Assembly: GCF_016820495.1 (NCBI RefSeq) | Contig: NZ_JADHDU010000001.1 | Location: forward strand, 1 to 64,000 | Direction of reading: 5' to 3' | Length of the DNA: 64,000 nt | Source of the DNA: Planococcus beigongshangi | Lineage (GTDB): Bacteria > Bacillota > Bacilli > Bacillales_A > Planococcaceae | Part shown: piece by piece, positions 24,373-32,785 of the stretch | How positions within the stretch are numbered: the stretch's first letter is position 1 | How the letters are laid out: each line of letters begins with the position of its first letter | Position numbers and translations under genes: made by a program | Notes under the pieces: generated by a model | The model's database searches: none | What the model was told of the DNA's origin: nothing | What the model saw: the letters and a program-made list of their open reading frames with translations, nothing else

Positions 24373-24480
24373 TTCTGCTCCTCCTCTTTTGGCGATAAAC
24401 AGGTGTCTTCTTCTATGCTACTATGGAATGGACAAATTATCGAAAAAAATCAAGTTTATTCAATAGAAGGAGATGGATTT

Positions 24481-25011
24481 ATGCAGAAAACACTCTATTT
24501 GATCAGGCATTGCAAAGCGGCGGGCCAGGCTCCTGACGCTGAATTGACAGCGGAAGGCAGGCAACAGGCTGAAACGCTGACTGCTTTTTTCAAAGAAATC
24601 GAAATCAGCCATATCATCAGCAGTCCTTTTACACGCGCCATCCAGTCCATTGAGCCGCTGTCCGCCTCACGTGAGTTGCCGGTCCAGATCGATGACAGGC
24701 TGGCAGAGCGGGTGCTCAGTACAGAAGACTTGCCGGATTGGATGGAAAAGCTGGAGCAATCCTTCAATGATTTCGATTTGAAATTTGAAGGTGGAGAGTC
24801 GGCCAGGGAAGCAGCGAAAAGAGGCGCGGCGGTTTTGGATGAAGCCCCTGATCATGCGGTGCTGGTGACCCATGGGAATATGATGGGGTTATTGCTGAAG
24901 AAATTCGAGGAAGCTTACGGCTTTGAAGAATGGAAGGCGTTATCGAATCCCGACGTCTATGTTCTGGTGATTGAAGGCGAAGAGGCTTCAATAAAAAGAA
25001 TGTGGAAATGA
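24481..25011 (+). CDS. Histidine phosphatase-family protein
   Basis: This 176-residue protein has the phosphoglycerate-mutase fold: LIRHCKAAGQ with catalytic H10 (RHC instead of the common RHG), SSPFTRAIQSI, and VLVTHGNMMGLLL with the second histidine. The acid comes from AERVLS. Substrate unknown. The start is set at ATG 24481 after AGAAGGAG; the longer open frame upstream overlaps the CHY gene and encodes unrelated sequence. Confidence 0.86.
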   Translation: MQKTLYLIRHCKAAGQAPDAELTAEGRQQAETLTAFFKEIEISHIISSPFTRAIQSIEPLSASRELPVQIDDRLAERVLSTEDLPDWMEKLEQSFNDFDLKFEGGESAREAAKRGAAVLDEAPDHAVLVTHGNMMGLLLKKFEEAYGFEEWKALSNPDVYVLVIEGEEASIKRMWK

Positions 25012-25017
25012 AAATGA

Positions 25018-25046
25018 GCCCGGAACCTGCGTTCCGGGCTTTTTTC
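25018..25046. terminator. Bidirectional terminator
   Basis: GCCCGGAAC and GTTCCGGGC with a CCTGC-type loop, followed by TTTTTT. Confidence 0.9.
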
Positions 25047-25669
25047 TATTCCAATGTATTGCCTTCGGCAGGAATCGGGTTGTTTTTCAGCAGCCCTGCG
25101 AAATGGTATGTGTTATAAGCCAGCCGTTCAATGGTGGACTTCGTAAAGTCATTGTCCCTGCCGGCGTCCATGTAGGAGTCACCCGGACCTGCTTCACCCA
25201 CCCAATATGCATCAACATTCGGGGGGACGGTGAAGCCGATATGCGAAAGGCTGTAAAGGATTTCTGAGGCAGAATGCTTGGCGCCGTCTTCATTGCCGGT
25301 CACGACAGCTCCGCCGACCTTATTGTAGAAAACGGCCTGTCCTTTGTCATTGGTGACGCTGCTGCTGCCATATAACCGCTCGATTGCCTGCGTGCAAAGC
25401 GAACTCTTTTCACCGAGCCAGATCGGGGTGCCGATGATCAGGATGTCAGCTGCCATCACCTTTTCTAAAATCTGCGGCCATTCGTCGCCATCGCCCATGT
25501 CTTCCTGCACACCATGGGCGATCTTGTAATCCGCCAGCCTGATAATTTCGGATTCCACACCAAGCTGATTATAGTGGAACTTTACATCTTCCATGAACCC
25601 TTCCGTATGGGAAGGGTCTGAAGTGCTTTTTAACGAGGCATTAAGAAATAAAGCTTTCAAATTCTGCAT
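25046..25669 (-). CDS. Flavodoxin-family / NAD(P)H-dependent FMN reductase-like protein
   Basis: This 207-residue flavodoxin-fold protein shows FLNASLKSTSDPSHTEGF near the start (phosphate-binding loop), ADILIIGTPIWLGEKSS and VVTGNEDGAKHSASEIL (flavin ring contacts). Such proteins are NAD(P)H:quinone or FMN reductases. ATG at 25669 follows AGGAGTG. Single gene, convergent with the phosphatase gene. Confidence 0.82.
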   Translation of the reverse strand: MQNLKALFLNASLKSTSDPSHTEGFMEDVKFHYNQLGVESEIIRLADYKIAHGVQEDMGDGDEWPQILEKVMAADILIIGTPIWLGEKSSLCTQAIERLYGSSSVTNDKGQAVFYNKVGGAVVTGNEDGAKHSASEILYSLSHIGFTVPPNVDAYWVGEAGPGDSYMDAGRDNDFTKSTIERLAYNTYHFAGLLKNNPIPAEGNTLE

Positions 25670-25801
25670 ACGAACACTCCTTTTTTTCGGTTCATCCCTG
25701 TTATTCCCTGTATGTTATATTTTATTCATAGCGTTAGAATAGTTAGAAAGACGGGAATTGATTATAATGGAAGCAGATATTCTCTAAGGGGGCGACTGGA
25801 T

Positions 25802-26815
25802 TTGGTGAAAAAGTTCGAAGACGAAATTATGCAGGCGATGAACAAAATGTTCGAGGATGAAATGAAAAAAGTGAACGATACTCTTGAGAAAGAATTGCTG
25901 ATTTCCCTGATCGGTGAAGTGAATGCCGGTAAATCATCTACAGTGAACAGAATCATTGGCGAAGATATTGCCAGCACGAACCCGATGCCGGGTGAAACTG
26001 TCAGTGTCGATCCGTATAATATGCGCGGGCTGGAGAACATCAAATTTATGGACACGCCGGGTCTGAATGACCCCAATGACGAGAATCCGAAAAAGACGCT
26101 GGAATTCGTGCAGAAATCAGATGTTGTGCTATTCTTCCTGAATGCGGCAGGGACCGTATTTTCTGACAGCGAAAAAGAGAAATTCTCTGCTATCGAAAAG
26201 AACAACAAAGACATTCTGATCGTCTTGAACAAAATAGACGCTGCAGAAAATATCCCTTCTTTGATCCAATTCGTGAAGAGCCATACCAACCATAAATACA
26301 AAGTGATCCCGATTTCTTCAAAAACAGGCGAAAACCTGGAAGATTTGAAGCGCGAAATCCTGGTGATCCTTGAAAAAAAGGGTAAAGACCTGCTTTTCGC
26401 TAAAAGCATGAAAGAGAAGTCGGCCGCTGCCACCAGATGGATCGTCGGTGCGGGAGTTTCCGCCGGCATCATCGGAGCCTCCCCGATCCCGGGATCCGAT
26501 GTTGTGCCGCTGACGTCCCTCCAGGTAGGTCTGATCATCAAACTTTCGAAGCTCTACGATAAACCGTTGACCAAAAAAGCGGCGAAAGACATGATCGTCA
26601 TCACGGCTACGCAGACAGTGGGGCATACCATTTACAGGCAGGCACTGAAGTTCATTCCCGGTGCAGGGTCCATTATCGGTGGAACTGTTGCGACAGCGAT
26701 GACCGTGGCACTCGGCTATGGGGTGAAATATTCTTACGAAAACGATATTGCCATCGATTATGACCTGATCGGTGACCTATTCAATAAATATAAGCAAAAG
26801 GCGACGAAGGCCTGA
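25802..26815 (+). CDS. Dynamin-like/Era-type GTPase with a C-terminal DUF697-like membrane region
   Basis: The GTPase domain has the P-loop GEVNAGKSSTVNR (G43-K44-S45), G3 DTPGLNDP and G4 LNKID. The C-terminal third carries hydrophobic helices (WIVGAGVSAGIIGASPIPGS and AGSIIGGTVATAMTVALGYG) like those of DUF697 proteins, which attach to membranes. The start is set at TTG 25802, 9 bases after AAGGGGG; an open frame continues upstream but crosses a TATAAT promoter element. Likely role: membrane- or stress-related GTPase; the exact task is unknown. Confidence 0.82.
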   Translation: MVKKFEDEIMQAMNKMFEDEMKKVNDTLEKELLISLIGEVNAGKSSTVNRIIGEDIASTNPMPGETVSVDPYNMRGLENIKFMDTPGLNDPNDENPKKTLEFVQKSDVVLFFLNAAGTVFSDSEKEKFSAIEKNNKDILIVLNKIDAAENIPSLIQFVKSHTNHKYKVIPISSKTGENLEDLKREILVILEKKGKDLLFAKSMKEKSAAATRWIVGAGVSAGIIGASPIPGSDVVPLTSLQVGLIIKLSKLYDKPLTKKAAKDMIVITATQTVGHTIYRQALKFIPGAGSIIGGTVATAMTVALGYGVKYSYENDIAIDYDLIGDLFNKYKQKATKA

Positions 26816-26822
26816 CAATCCA

Positions 26823-26849
26823 AGCCGCTCACCCTTGAGCGGCTTTTTG
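26823..26849 (+). terminator. Terminator after the GTPase gene
   Basis: AGCCGCTC and GAGCGGCT with a 6-base loop, followed by TTTT. Confidence 0.88.
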
Positions 26850-26879
26850 CGTCACAGCCATCAGGAGAGGAGGCAGGAG

Positions 26880-27560
26880 ATGCATATTCTAGTTGTCGAG
26901 GACAATCCAAGTGTTAGTACGATGCTGGAGTTATTTTTTTCGAAAGAAGGAATCACGGGTGATTTTGCTTATGACGGCAATGAAGGATTCGATAAATATC
27001 AGCAAAACAGCTATGATCTGCTGATCCTCGATTGGATGCTGCCGGGGATGGACGGAATAGCGCTTTGCCGGAAAATACGTGAACAGGGGGATCAGGTGCC
27101 GATTATCATGCTGACCGCAAAAGACACCGATTCCGACCAAGTAATCGGCTTTGAGATGGGGGCAGATGATTATGTCACGAAGCCTTTCAGTCCGCTGACG
27201 CTGATGGCGCGGATCAAAGCAGTCACGAGGCGGTCCCGGAAAGAGGAGAGGAATGAGGACGAAATCCAGACAGCCCATTTCACGATAAACAAAACGACGA
27301 GGGAAGTTCAAAAAGATGGTGCACCCGTCACTAATCTTACCCCGAAAGAATATGATCTGCTTCTTTTTCTTCTCCAGCATCCCAAACAGGTATTCAGCCG
27401 CGAGCAATTGCTTGAAAGGGTTTGGGGCTATCAGTTTTACGGGGACGAACGGACGGTAGATGTCCATATCAAGCGGATCCGAAAGAAAATAACCGGCGGT
27501 GAAAAGTACTTCCATACGGTTTGGGGAGTTGGCTATAAATTTGAAGAACAGGCGGATTAA
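26880..27560 (+). CDS. OmpR-family response regulator next to htrA
   Basis: At 226 residues it has a receiver with phospho-acceptor D51 in LILDWMLPGMDG, IIMLTAKDT and DDYVTKPFS, and a winged-helix output domain (LTPKEYDLLLFLLQHP, RTVDVHIKRIRKKI, GVGYKF). The ATG at 26880 sits behind AGGAGAGGAGGCAGGAG. The kinase gene starts inside its last codons. With the downstream HtrA protease gene the layout recalls the CssRS secretion-stress system of Bacillus, but sequence similarity to CssR is only general. Confidence 0.88.
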   Translation: MHILVVEDNPSVSTMLELFFSKEGITGDFAYDGNEGFDKYQQNSYDLLILDWMLPGMDGIALCRKIREQGDQVPIIMLTAKDTDSDQVIGFEMGADDYVTKPFSPLTLMARIKAVTRRSRKEERNEDEIQTAHFTINKTTREVQKDGAPVTNLTPKEYDLLLFLLQHPKQVFSREQLLERVWGYQFYGDERTVDVHIKRIRKKITGGEKYFHTVWGVGYKFEEQAD

Positions 27561-28944
27561 TTATTTTTATCAATTGATGGGCAGCCACCTCAGCATTCTT
27601 CTGATTTCTTTTTTGATCCTCAGTTTGCTGTTTGTCCGTTTTGTCCAGGATTTCGCATATGAAGATAAAGTTCAGGAGCTGGAAAGTTACGGGCAGCAGA
27701 TCCTTACCGAGCTGGAAGGTCCACGGCCGGCAGCCAATCTGGAGCAATATGTTTCGATCCTGCAGGCGCAGAATATCAATTTCATCGTCTTCGACCAGCA
27801 AAGCCGTATCCTTTATCCAATATCGGAAGCGTTTCCGCCGGTCGCGTTGACACGGGAAGAGTGGCACGTGATCGAACGGGGCGAAACGCTGGTGGTCAAC
27901 CGGGATGTGGAGCGTTTTGAAGACACGGTCACATTCGTGGCGCTGCCTTATGTTGCAGACAACCGTCTCGCTGGGGGAGTATTGCTCGCGTCTCCTGTCA
28001 GCGGAACAAGTGAAATGATCTCCGAATTGAACCGGACCTTGCTGACAGCTATGCTGGCTGCTCTTTTGATTGCGCTTCTACTCAGCTATCTGCTGTCGAA
28101 GCTGCATGTCAGCCGGCTGCAGAGGATGCGCAAGGCGACAGCCATGGTCAGCGAAGGGAATTACGATGTGAAACTGCCTGAATCCGGCAGGGATGAATTC
28201 GGCGACCTGGCCAGGGACTTTAACAATATGACGACGAAACTGCATAAGTCCAATGAAGAAATTGAGCGGCTTGAAAATCGGCGCCGGCAATTCATGGCCG
28301 ATGTATCTCATGAGATGAGGACGCCATTGACGGCGATCGCCGGGGTGATTGAAGGGCTCCGGACCAATATGATCGAAGAGGAGCAGCGCGAAAGAGGCAT
28401 GAACCTTGTAAGTGAGGAAACAAAAAGGCTGATGCGGCTGGTCAATGAAAATTTGGATTATGAAAAAATCCGGTCGAATCAGGTGACTTTACTGAAGGAG
28501 ACGGTGGAAACGCAGGAACTGCTGGAAATCATCAAGGAACAGATGGATTTCCAGGCTGCCGAAAAAGGCAATGTGATCCACATCACTGCAGAGCCGAGGC
28601 AGCAAGTCCATGTGGACATGGACCGAATGATCCAGGTGCTGACGAATATCGTCAAAAACAGTATCCAATTCACGGAGAACGGAGAGATCCGCTTGTCGGC
28701 TTATACAGAAGCTGGCTATTCGGTGATCCGGGTGGAAGACACGGGATCCGGCATTGATGTGGAGGAAATCGATTTGATCTGGCGCAGATTTTTCAAATCC
28801 GATGTGTCCAGAGGAAGCGGCCAGTTCGGCCTCGGCCTGTCGATCGTCAAACAATTGGTCGAACTTCATGGCGGCGATATAGAAGTGGAAAGCGAGAAAG
28901 GAAAAGGGACTGCGTTCACTATCCGATTCCCTGTCGAACAATGA
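27541..28944 (+). CDS. Sensor histidine kinase next to htrA
   Basis: From TTG 27541 the kinase has 467 residues. It has a basic start, a membrane helix (about 12-34), an extracytoplasmic domain to about 155, and a second helix (LTAMLAALLIALLLSYLL, about 160-180). HAMP follows, then HisKA with H257 in VSHEMRTPL, and HATPase_c with NIVKNSIQF, DTGSGID and GQFGLGLSIV. The start overlaps the regulator gene by 20 bases; ATG 27577 is an alternative. It probably senses envelope or secretion stress, given the HtrA gene 173 bases downstream; this is inferred from layout. Confidence 0.86.
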   Translation: MKNRRINYFYQLMGSHLSILLISFLILSLLFVRFVQDFAYEDKVQELESYGQQILTELEGPRPAANLEQYVSILQAQNINFIVFDQQSRILYPISEAFPPVALTREEWHVIERGETLVVNRDVERFEDTVTFVALPYVADNRLAGGVLLASPVSGTSEMISELNRTLLTAMLAALLIALLLSYLLSKLHVSRLQRMRKATAMVSEGNYDVKLPESGRDEFGDLARDFNNMTTKLHKSNEEIERLENRRRQFMADVSHEMRTPLTAIAGVIEGLRTNMIEEEQRERGMNLVSEETKRLMRLVNENLDYEKIRSNQVTLLKETVETQELLEIIKEQMDFQAAEKGNVIHITAEPRQQVHVDMDRMIQVLTNIVKNSIQFTENGEIRLSAYTEAGYSVIRVEDTGSGIDVEEIDLIWRRFFKSDVSRGSGQFGLGLSIVKQLVELHGGDIEVESEKGKGTAFTIRFPVEQ

Positions 28945-28946
28945 AG

Positions 28947-28980
28947 CAACGGCGAATTTATCCGCCGTTGTTTTTTTTTG
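28947..28980 (+). terminator. Terminator after the kinase gene
   Basis: CAACGGCG and CGCCGTTG with an 8-base loop, followed by a long T run. Confidence 0.9.
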
Positions 28981-29117
28981 AAAAGTTCTTCATTCGGTAA
29001 AGCACTGGTCATAATTTGTTCATATTTGCCTGGTATTGTTTAGGTATCGGTAAGGGAAAATGCTTTTCCTGCCTCATGTTAACAGTATGCTAAAACAAAA
29101 TCCGGGAGGAATAAAAT

Positions 29118-30305
29118 ATGGGCTATTATAATTCATCCGAACCAAAGAAGAAGAGCAAAGGGAATTTCGTTTCAGGGTTCGCGGGGGTGCTTGCCGGTGC
29201 CTTGCTGGCTGGAGTGGTGCTGCCGGGATTTACTGACACAGAAGAAGAGTCCGCAATTGAAACGCGGCAGGTTGAAAATGTCAGTAGCGTGAAAAACGTA
29301 TCTACTGTAACCACTACTGATGTAACGGACATCGTCGACGCAACTTCAGAAGCAGTGGTCGGCGTATCCAATCTGCAGGCGGCGCGGCAAAATCCGTTCA
29401 GCCAAAGTACAAGCGGCGAGCCGCAGGAAGCAGGTGCAGGTTCTGGCGTCGTCTATAAGATCGATGGAGATTCAGCGTATATCGTCACGAATAACCACGT
29501 TGTGGAAGGGGCCGATCAAGTGGCCGTCACACTGACGGACGGCACCGAACTGGATGCGGAGGTATTGGGGACAGATGTCTGGACCGATTTGGCTGTTTTG
29601 AAAACAGCTTCATCCGGGATTGAAGCAGTGGCTGAATTCGGAGATTCCTCCGTTTTGAAAGCGGGAGAGCCGGTCATTGCCATCGGGAATCCACTAGGCC
29701 TGCAATTTTCGGGATCGGTGACAACGGGTGTCATTTCGGGAACAGAACGGTCAATCCCAATTGATATCAATAACGATGGCACGGAAGATTGGCAGGCAGA
29801 AGTCCTGCAGACGGATGCAGCCATCAACCCCGGCAACAGTGGGGGCGCTCTCATTAACAGCGCCGGCCAGTTGATCGGCATCAACTCGATGAAGATTGCC
29901 CGGGATTCGGTTGAGGGAATCGGTTTGGCGATTCCGATCAATTCCGCGATTCCGATCATTGAGGATTTAGAAGCAAAAGGTGAAGTTGAACGGCCGACAC
30001 TGGGAGTATCCATTATGGATCTGCAGAGTGTACCCGTCCAGATCCAGCAAAACGAATTGAACTTGCCGGCCGAAGTGAAGGAAGGGGTTATCGTATCTTC
30101 TGTCGCTGAAGGCTCTGGCGCAGAAACTGCGGGTCTTCAGCGGGCTGACGTTATTGTCGGCATGGGAGAAGATGACATCACATCCGTTCTCGAACTGCGC
30201 CAATACCTGTATACCAAAGCGGAAGTCGGCGATACGATCACGATTAAATATTACCGGGAATCTGAATTGATGGAAGCACAAGTGGTACTTGCAGAAGGCT
30301 TGTAA
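29118..30305 (+). CDS. HtrA/DegP-type membrane-anchored serine protease (S1C)
   Basis: This 395-residue protein has a cytosolic basic start, one membrane anchor (about 18-38), a Thr/Val-rich linker, a trypsin-like domain and a C-terminal PDZ domain (about 295-385). The catalytic triad is H127 in TNNHVVEG, D157 in WTDLAVLK and S241 in GNSGGALI. It degrades or refolds damaged proteins at the outer membrane face. The ATG follows CGGGAGGAA. It is the likely partner or target of the two-component system upstream, similar to HtrA/HtrB with CssRS. Confidence 0.92.
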   Translation: MGYYNSSEPKKKSKGNFVSGFAGVLAGALLAGVVLPGFTDTEEESAIETRQVENVSSVKNVSTVTTTDVTDIVDATSEAVVGVSNLQAARQNPFSQSTSGEPQEAGAGSGVVYKIDGDSAYIVTNNHVVEGADQVAVTLTDGTELDAEVLGTDVWTDLAVLKTASSGIEAVAEFGDSSVLKAGEPVIAIGNPLGLQFSGSVTTGVISGTERSIPIDINNDGTEDWQAEVLQTDAAINPGNSGGALINSAGQLIGINSMKIARDSVEGIGLAIPINSAIPIIEDLEAKGEVERPTLGVSIMDLQSVPVQIQQNELNLPAEVKEGVIVSSVAEGSGAETAGLQRADVIVGMGEDDITSVLELRQYLYTKAEVGDTITIKYYRESELMEAQVVLAEGL

Positions 30306-30320
30306 AATCGAATTTGAACA

Positions 30321-30357
30321 GAAAAAAAGAACTCCCCACCGGGAGTTCTTTTTTTCT
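30321..30357. terminator. Terminator after htrA
   Basis: AAGAACTCCC and GGGAGTTCTT with a CACC loop, flanked by A and T runs. Confidence 0.9.
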
Positions 30358-30382
30358 TCATGAAGCTTGAGTGAATCTATTG

Positions 30383-30607
30383 TCAGTTCATCAATCCGAA
30401 TAGGTCGAATGCGATACCGAGTACCAGAATAATCAGAACGATGACAACGAAGACGGCTACACCGACTTTGATTTTATTCATTTCCTTTACTCGCGGTTCC
30501 TGGAGTCCTTCTTTTCTTTCAGGGGGACTGCCCAGATTGTCAGTGCTTTTCCTCATATAATCTTCGCGTTCCTGTGGCTCGTTTGTGTTTTTATCTTTAT
30601 CGTTCAT
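30383..30607 (-). CDS. Small stress-associated single-helix membrane protein
   Basis: This 74-residue protein has a charged N-terminal half (MNDKDKNTNEPQEREDYMRK) and one membrane helix at about 47-72. I do not recognise the family. ATG follows GAGGAGGGG. A SigB-like promoter with a perfect GGGTAT -10 lies 40 bases upstream, so it is likely part of the general stress response, as are its neighbours. Confidence 0.68.
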   Translation of the reverse strand: MNDKDKNTNEPQEREDYMRKSTDNLGSPPERKEGLQEPRVKEMNKIKVGVAVFVVIVLIILVLGIAFDLFGLMN

Positions 30608-30643
30608 AAGTTACCCCTCCTCTTCGTCATCTTTACTCCTTCT

Positions 30644-30668
30644 ATACCCGTTGAAGAGCTGATTAATC
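30644..30668 (-). promoter_or_regulatory. SigB-like promoter of the small membrane protein gene
   Basis: On the minus strand: GATTAA, 13 bases, GGGTAT. The -35 overlaps the stop codon of the pfpI-type gene. Confidence 0.55.
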
Positions 30669-31367
30669 AAAATACTTTTCTTCCTGTTCCAGTTCGCGGC
30701 GGGTCAAAGCTTTAGCCAGCTCCTTGCCGAACAGTTCGGATGATTGGGGATCGCGGCCCGTCAGGATTCTCTCGTTCGCCCATACGACGAATTGATCCTG
30801 ATCTTCTGATTTGGAATAATTTCCGACTTTCGAAAGTTCATCTTCCAGACTGAAAGGCAGCAGCCCCCGCACTTCTTCAGGTTCCTGATCATTCGGGTAA
30901 CCCGTCACATCCAGTCCTTCAAGCAGCGGACGGCCTTCTTTCGTCTTTGTGAAAACAAGCGGGGCAGGGCCATGACAGACGGCAGATATGATGCCGCCAA
31001 GTTCGTAAACGATATTGATCATATTATGAAGATCTGCGTTTTTTGCAAGGTCGAACATCGCACCGTGGCCACCGACGATGAAAATCGCATCGTAGTCGCT
31101 AGCTTTAACATCCACCAGCGGAGTGGTTTTATCAGCGATCCCGGATTCGTACAGTTTCTTGTATTTTCCTTCCGGGTCATAATCTTTTGAGATGCTGAGC
31201 GGGTCAACAACGGGTTTACCGCCAAGCAAAGAAGCCAATCCCACCGTATGTCCTTCTTTTTCGAGTTCCATGGCAGGAGCGAATAACTCCTCCGCCCACC
31301 ATCCCGTAACGTAATTGTTTTCTTCATCCGTATATCCGCCGGACAAAACAGCCAGCACTTTTGCCAT
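30663..31367 (-). CDS. DJ-1/PfpI-family protein (Hsp31-like)
   Basis: This 234-residue protein has the PfpI fold. The nucleophile elbow is AVCHGPAP with C131, preceded by FIVGGHGAM (Gly-rich loop). Length and the segment WWAEELFAPAMELEKEGHTV match the Hsp31-like chaperone/glyoxalase III branch, which detoxifies methylglyoxal and protects proteins. ATG at 31367 follows GAGGAGGAAGG. A SigB-like promoter lies about 45 bases upstream. Confidence 0.87.
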   Translation of the reverse strand: MAKVLAVLSGGYTDEENNYVTGWWAEELFAPAMELEKEGHTVGLASLLGGKPVVDPLSISKDYDPEGKYKKLYESGIADKTTPLVDVKASDYDAIFIVGGHGAMFDLAKNADLHNMINIVYELGGIISAVCHGPAPLVFTKTKEGRPLLEGLDVTGYPNDQEPEEVRGLLPFSLEDELSKVGNYSKSEDQDQFVVWANERILTGRDPQSSELFGKELAKALTRRELEQEEKYFD

Positions 31368-31408
31368 AGTTCCTTCCTCCTCAACTTTTAAATTGTCTAT
31401 TTGTTCAT

Positions 31409-31433
31409 TTACCCTTCACCGGGATACTGAAAC
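31409..31433 (-). promoter_or_regulatory. SigB-like promoter of the pfpI-type gene
   Basis: On the minus strand: GTTTCA, 13 bases, GGGTAA. Confidence 0.6.
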
Positions 31434-31517
31434 ACTGTCCTTGTAAAGTGAAGGGAAGGGGAAGACGGCAGGCAATCAAATAAGTATCAGGTTCCCATTA
31501 TATAATCAGATATCTAT

Positions 31518-31542
31518 GTTTTTATTTTTGTCATCGGGGTAA
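31518..31542 (+). promoter_or_regulatory. SigB-like promoter of the acidic-repeat/manganese catalase genes
   Basis: GTTTTT, 13 bases, GGGTAA, 41 bases before the start of the small acidic gene. It and the promoter at 31409-31433 drive divergent transcripts. Confidence 0.6.
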
Positions 31543-31582
31543 TCAAAAGGTGTATGTAAAGTTTTTGAAGGAGGAGGCTGTA

Positions 31583-31888
31583 ATGACGGAGAAAAAAGAT
31601 GACCGCAACCTCGATCCAGAGAGGGTGGAACAAAACGTAGACAACGAATCATCCGGCGGGCAAGATGCGAATGCCGGAGGAAATGATTCCGACTATGACG
31701 GTGGACATCCGTCAGACAGTGAGAGCCATGATAAACATGGTGAAGAATATGCCAGACGGCAGCATGGCAAAGACGAAATTGATACGGCTTCATTCAATCA
31801 AGGCGGCAATGACTCCGATTACGACGGAGGCCATCCGTCAGACAGTACAGGTAGCAGTAAAGGAAAAATCGATTCCGATAACAGCTAA
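31583..31888 (+). CDS. Small acidic protein with two internal repeats
   Basis: This 101-residue, very hydrophilic protein contains GGNDSDYDGGHPSDS twice (about residues 32-46 and 74-88), separated by a His/Glu/Arg-rich linker. It lacks a signal peptide and membrane segment and should be largely unfolded; the Asp clusters could bind Ca or Mn. I do not know the family. ATG follows AGGAGGAGG. It lies 21 bases before the manganese catalase gene behind a SigB-like promoter, so it is probably co-expressed with it. Confidence 0.7.
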   Translation: MTEKKDDRNLDPERVEQNVDNESSGGQDANAGGNDSDYDGGHPSDSESHDKHGEEYARRQHGKDEIDTASFNQGGNDSDYDGGHPSDSTGSSKGKIDSDNS

Positions 31889-31909
31889 TTCTGACAGGAG
31901 TGTATGCTA

Positions 31910-32728
31910 ATGTTTTTCCACAGTAAAGAACTTCAATATCATGCTAAACCGGAAGCTGCAGATCCGGTTTTTGCGAAACAGGTGCAGGAACTGATCGGTG
32001 GGCAATTCGGTGAAATGAGTGTAGCGATGCAGTATTTATTCCAGGGCTGGGGTACGCGCGGCAATGAAAAATACAAAGACTTATTGATGGATACGGGAAC
32101 CCAGGAACTTGGACATATCGAAATGCTTGCTACATTAGTGGCCAGATTGCTTGAAGGTGCACCTGTTTATGAACAGGAGAAAGCGGCAAAAGATCCAATC
32201 GTCGGCGCTATCATGGGCGGTATGAATCCGCAGCATGCGATCGTCCATGGTTTGGGAGCATCTCCAAAAGACAGCAACGGCGTCCCTTGGAATGCCGGAT
32301 ATATTGTTGCCAGCGGTAACTTATTGGCCGATTTCCGTGCGAACGTCAACGCAGAGTCCCAGGGGCGTCTACAGGTAGCACGCCTCTACAGCATGACGGA
32401 TGACCGCGGCGTCAAAGATATGTTCTCATTCCTGATTGCACGGGACACCATGCACCAAAATCAGTGGTTGGCAGCCATCGCAGAGATGGAAGCGAAGGAA
32501 GGCGTCATTGTTCCTTCAACAGTGCCGCCTGAATGGGAAGCGTCAGAGTTCTCGCATGTTTATTATCCGAATGCAGACAGCACGGCATCACAGCTTGATT
32601 TCCTGAAAAATCCTGCACCGGACGGCCACCCGTTCACAGTGGGCGAAACCAAACCGGCAGGCGGAGTTCCGGTATTAAAACCGGCACCTCCTGAAGCACA
32701 TAATACATTGCCGGGTGAAAATGAATAA
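31910..32728 (+). CDS. Manganese (non-haem) catalase
   Basis: This 272-residue ferritin-like enzyme splits hydrogen peroxide at a dimanganese site. Ligand-bearing motifs are GGQFGEMSVAMQYLFQ, TQELGHIEML and DTMHQNQW. Length and C-terminal Pro-rich tail match B. subtilis YdbD-type catalases. ATG 31910 is chosen over ATG 31904 because ACAGGAG is 9 bases upstream of it. It is probably expressed with the acidic-repeat protein under general-stress control. A haem catalase gene lies at the end of the window. Confidence 0.92.
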   Translation: MFFHSKELQYHAKPEAADPVFAKQVQELIGGQFGEMSVAMQYLFQGWGTRGNEKYKDLLMDTGTQELGHIEMLATLVARLLEGAPVYEQEKAAKDPIVGAIMGGMNPQHAIVHGLGASPKDSNGVPWNAGYIVASGNLLADFRANVNAESQGRLQVARLYSMTDDRGVKDMFSFLIARDTMHQNQWLAAIAEMEAKEGVIVPSTVPPEWEASEFSHVYYPNADSTASQLDFLKNPAPDGHPFTVGETKPAGGVPVLKPAPPEAHNTLPGENE

Positions 32729-32739
32729 AAGTAGACCGG

Positions 32740-32769
32740 GCCTCTTTCTCTCGAAAGGGGCTCTTTTCT
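32740..32769 (+). terminator. Weak terminator after the manganese catalase gene
   Basis: GCCTCTTTC pairs with GAAAGGGGC (one G-T) around a 4-base loop, followed by TCTTTTCT. Confidence 0.6.
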
Positions 32770-32785
32770 AATGGAGGATGATTTT

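Noticed and set aside
24214-24480. Upstream extension of the histidine phosphatase frame
   Set aside because: It overlaps the CHY zinc-finger gene on the other strand and encodes sequence unlike the family; ATG 24481 has a good ribosome binding site.
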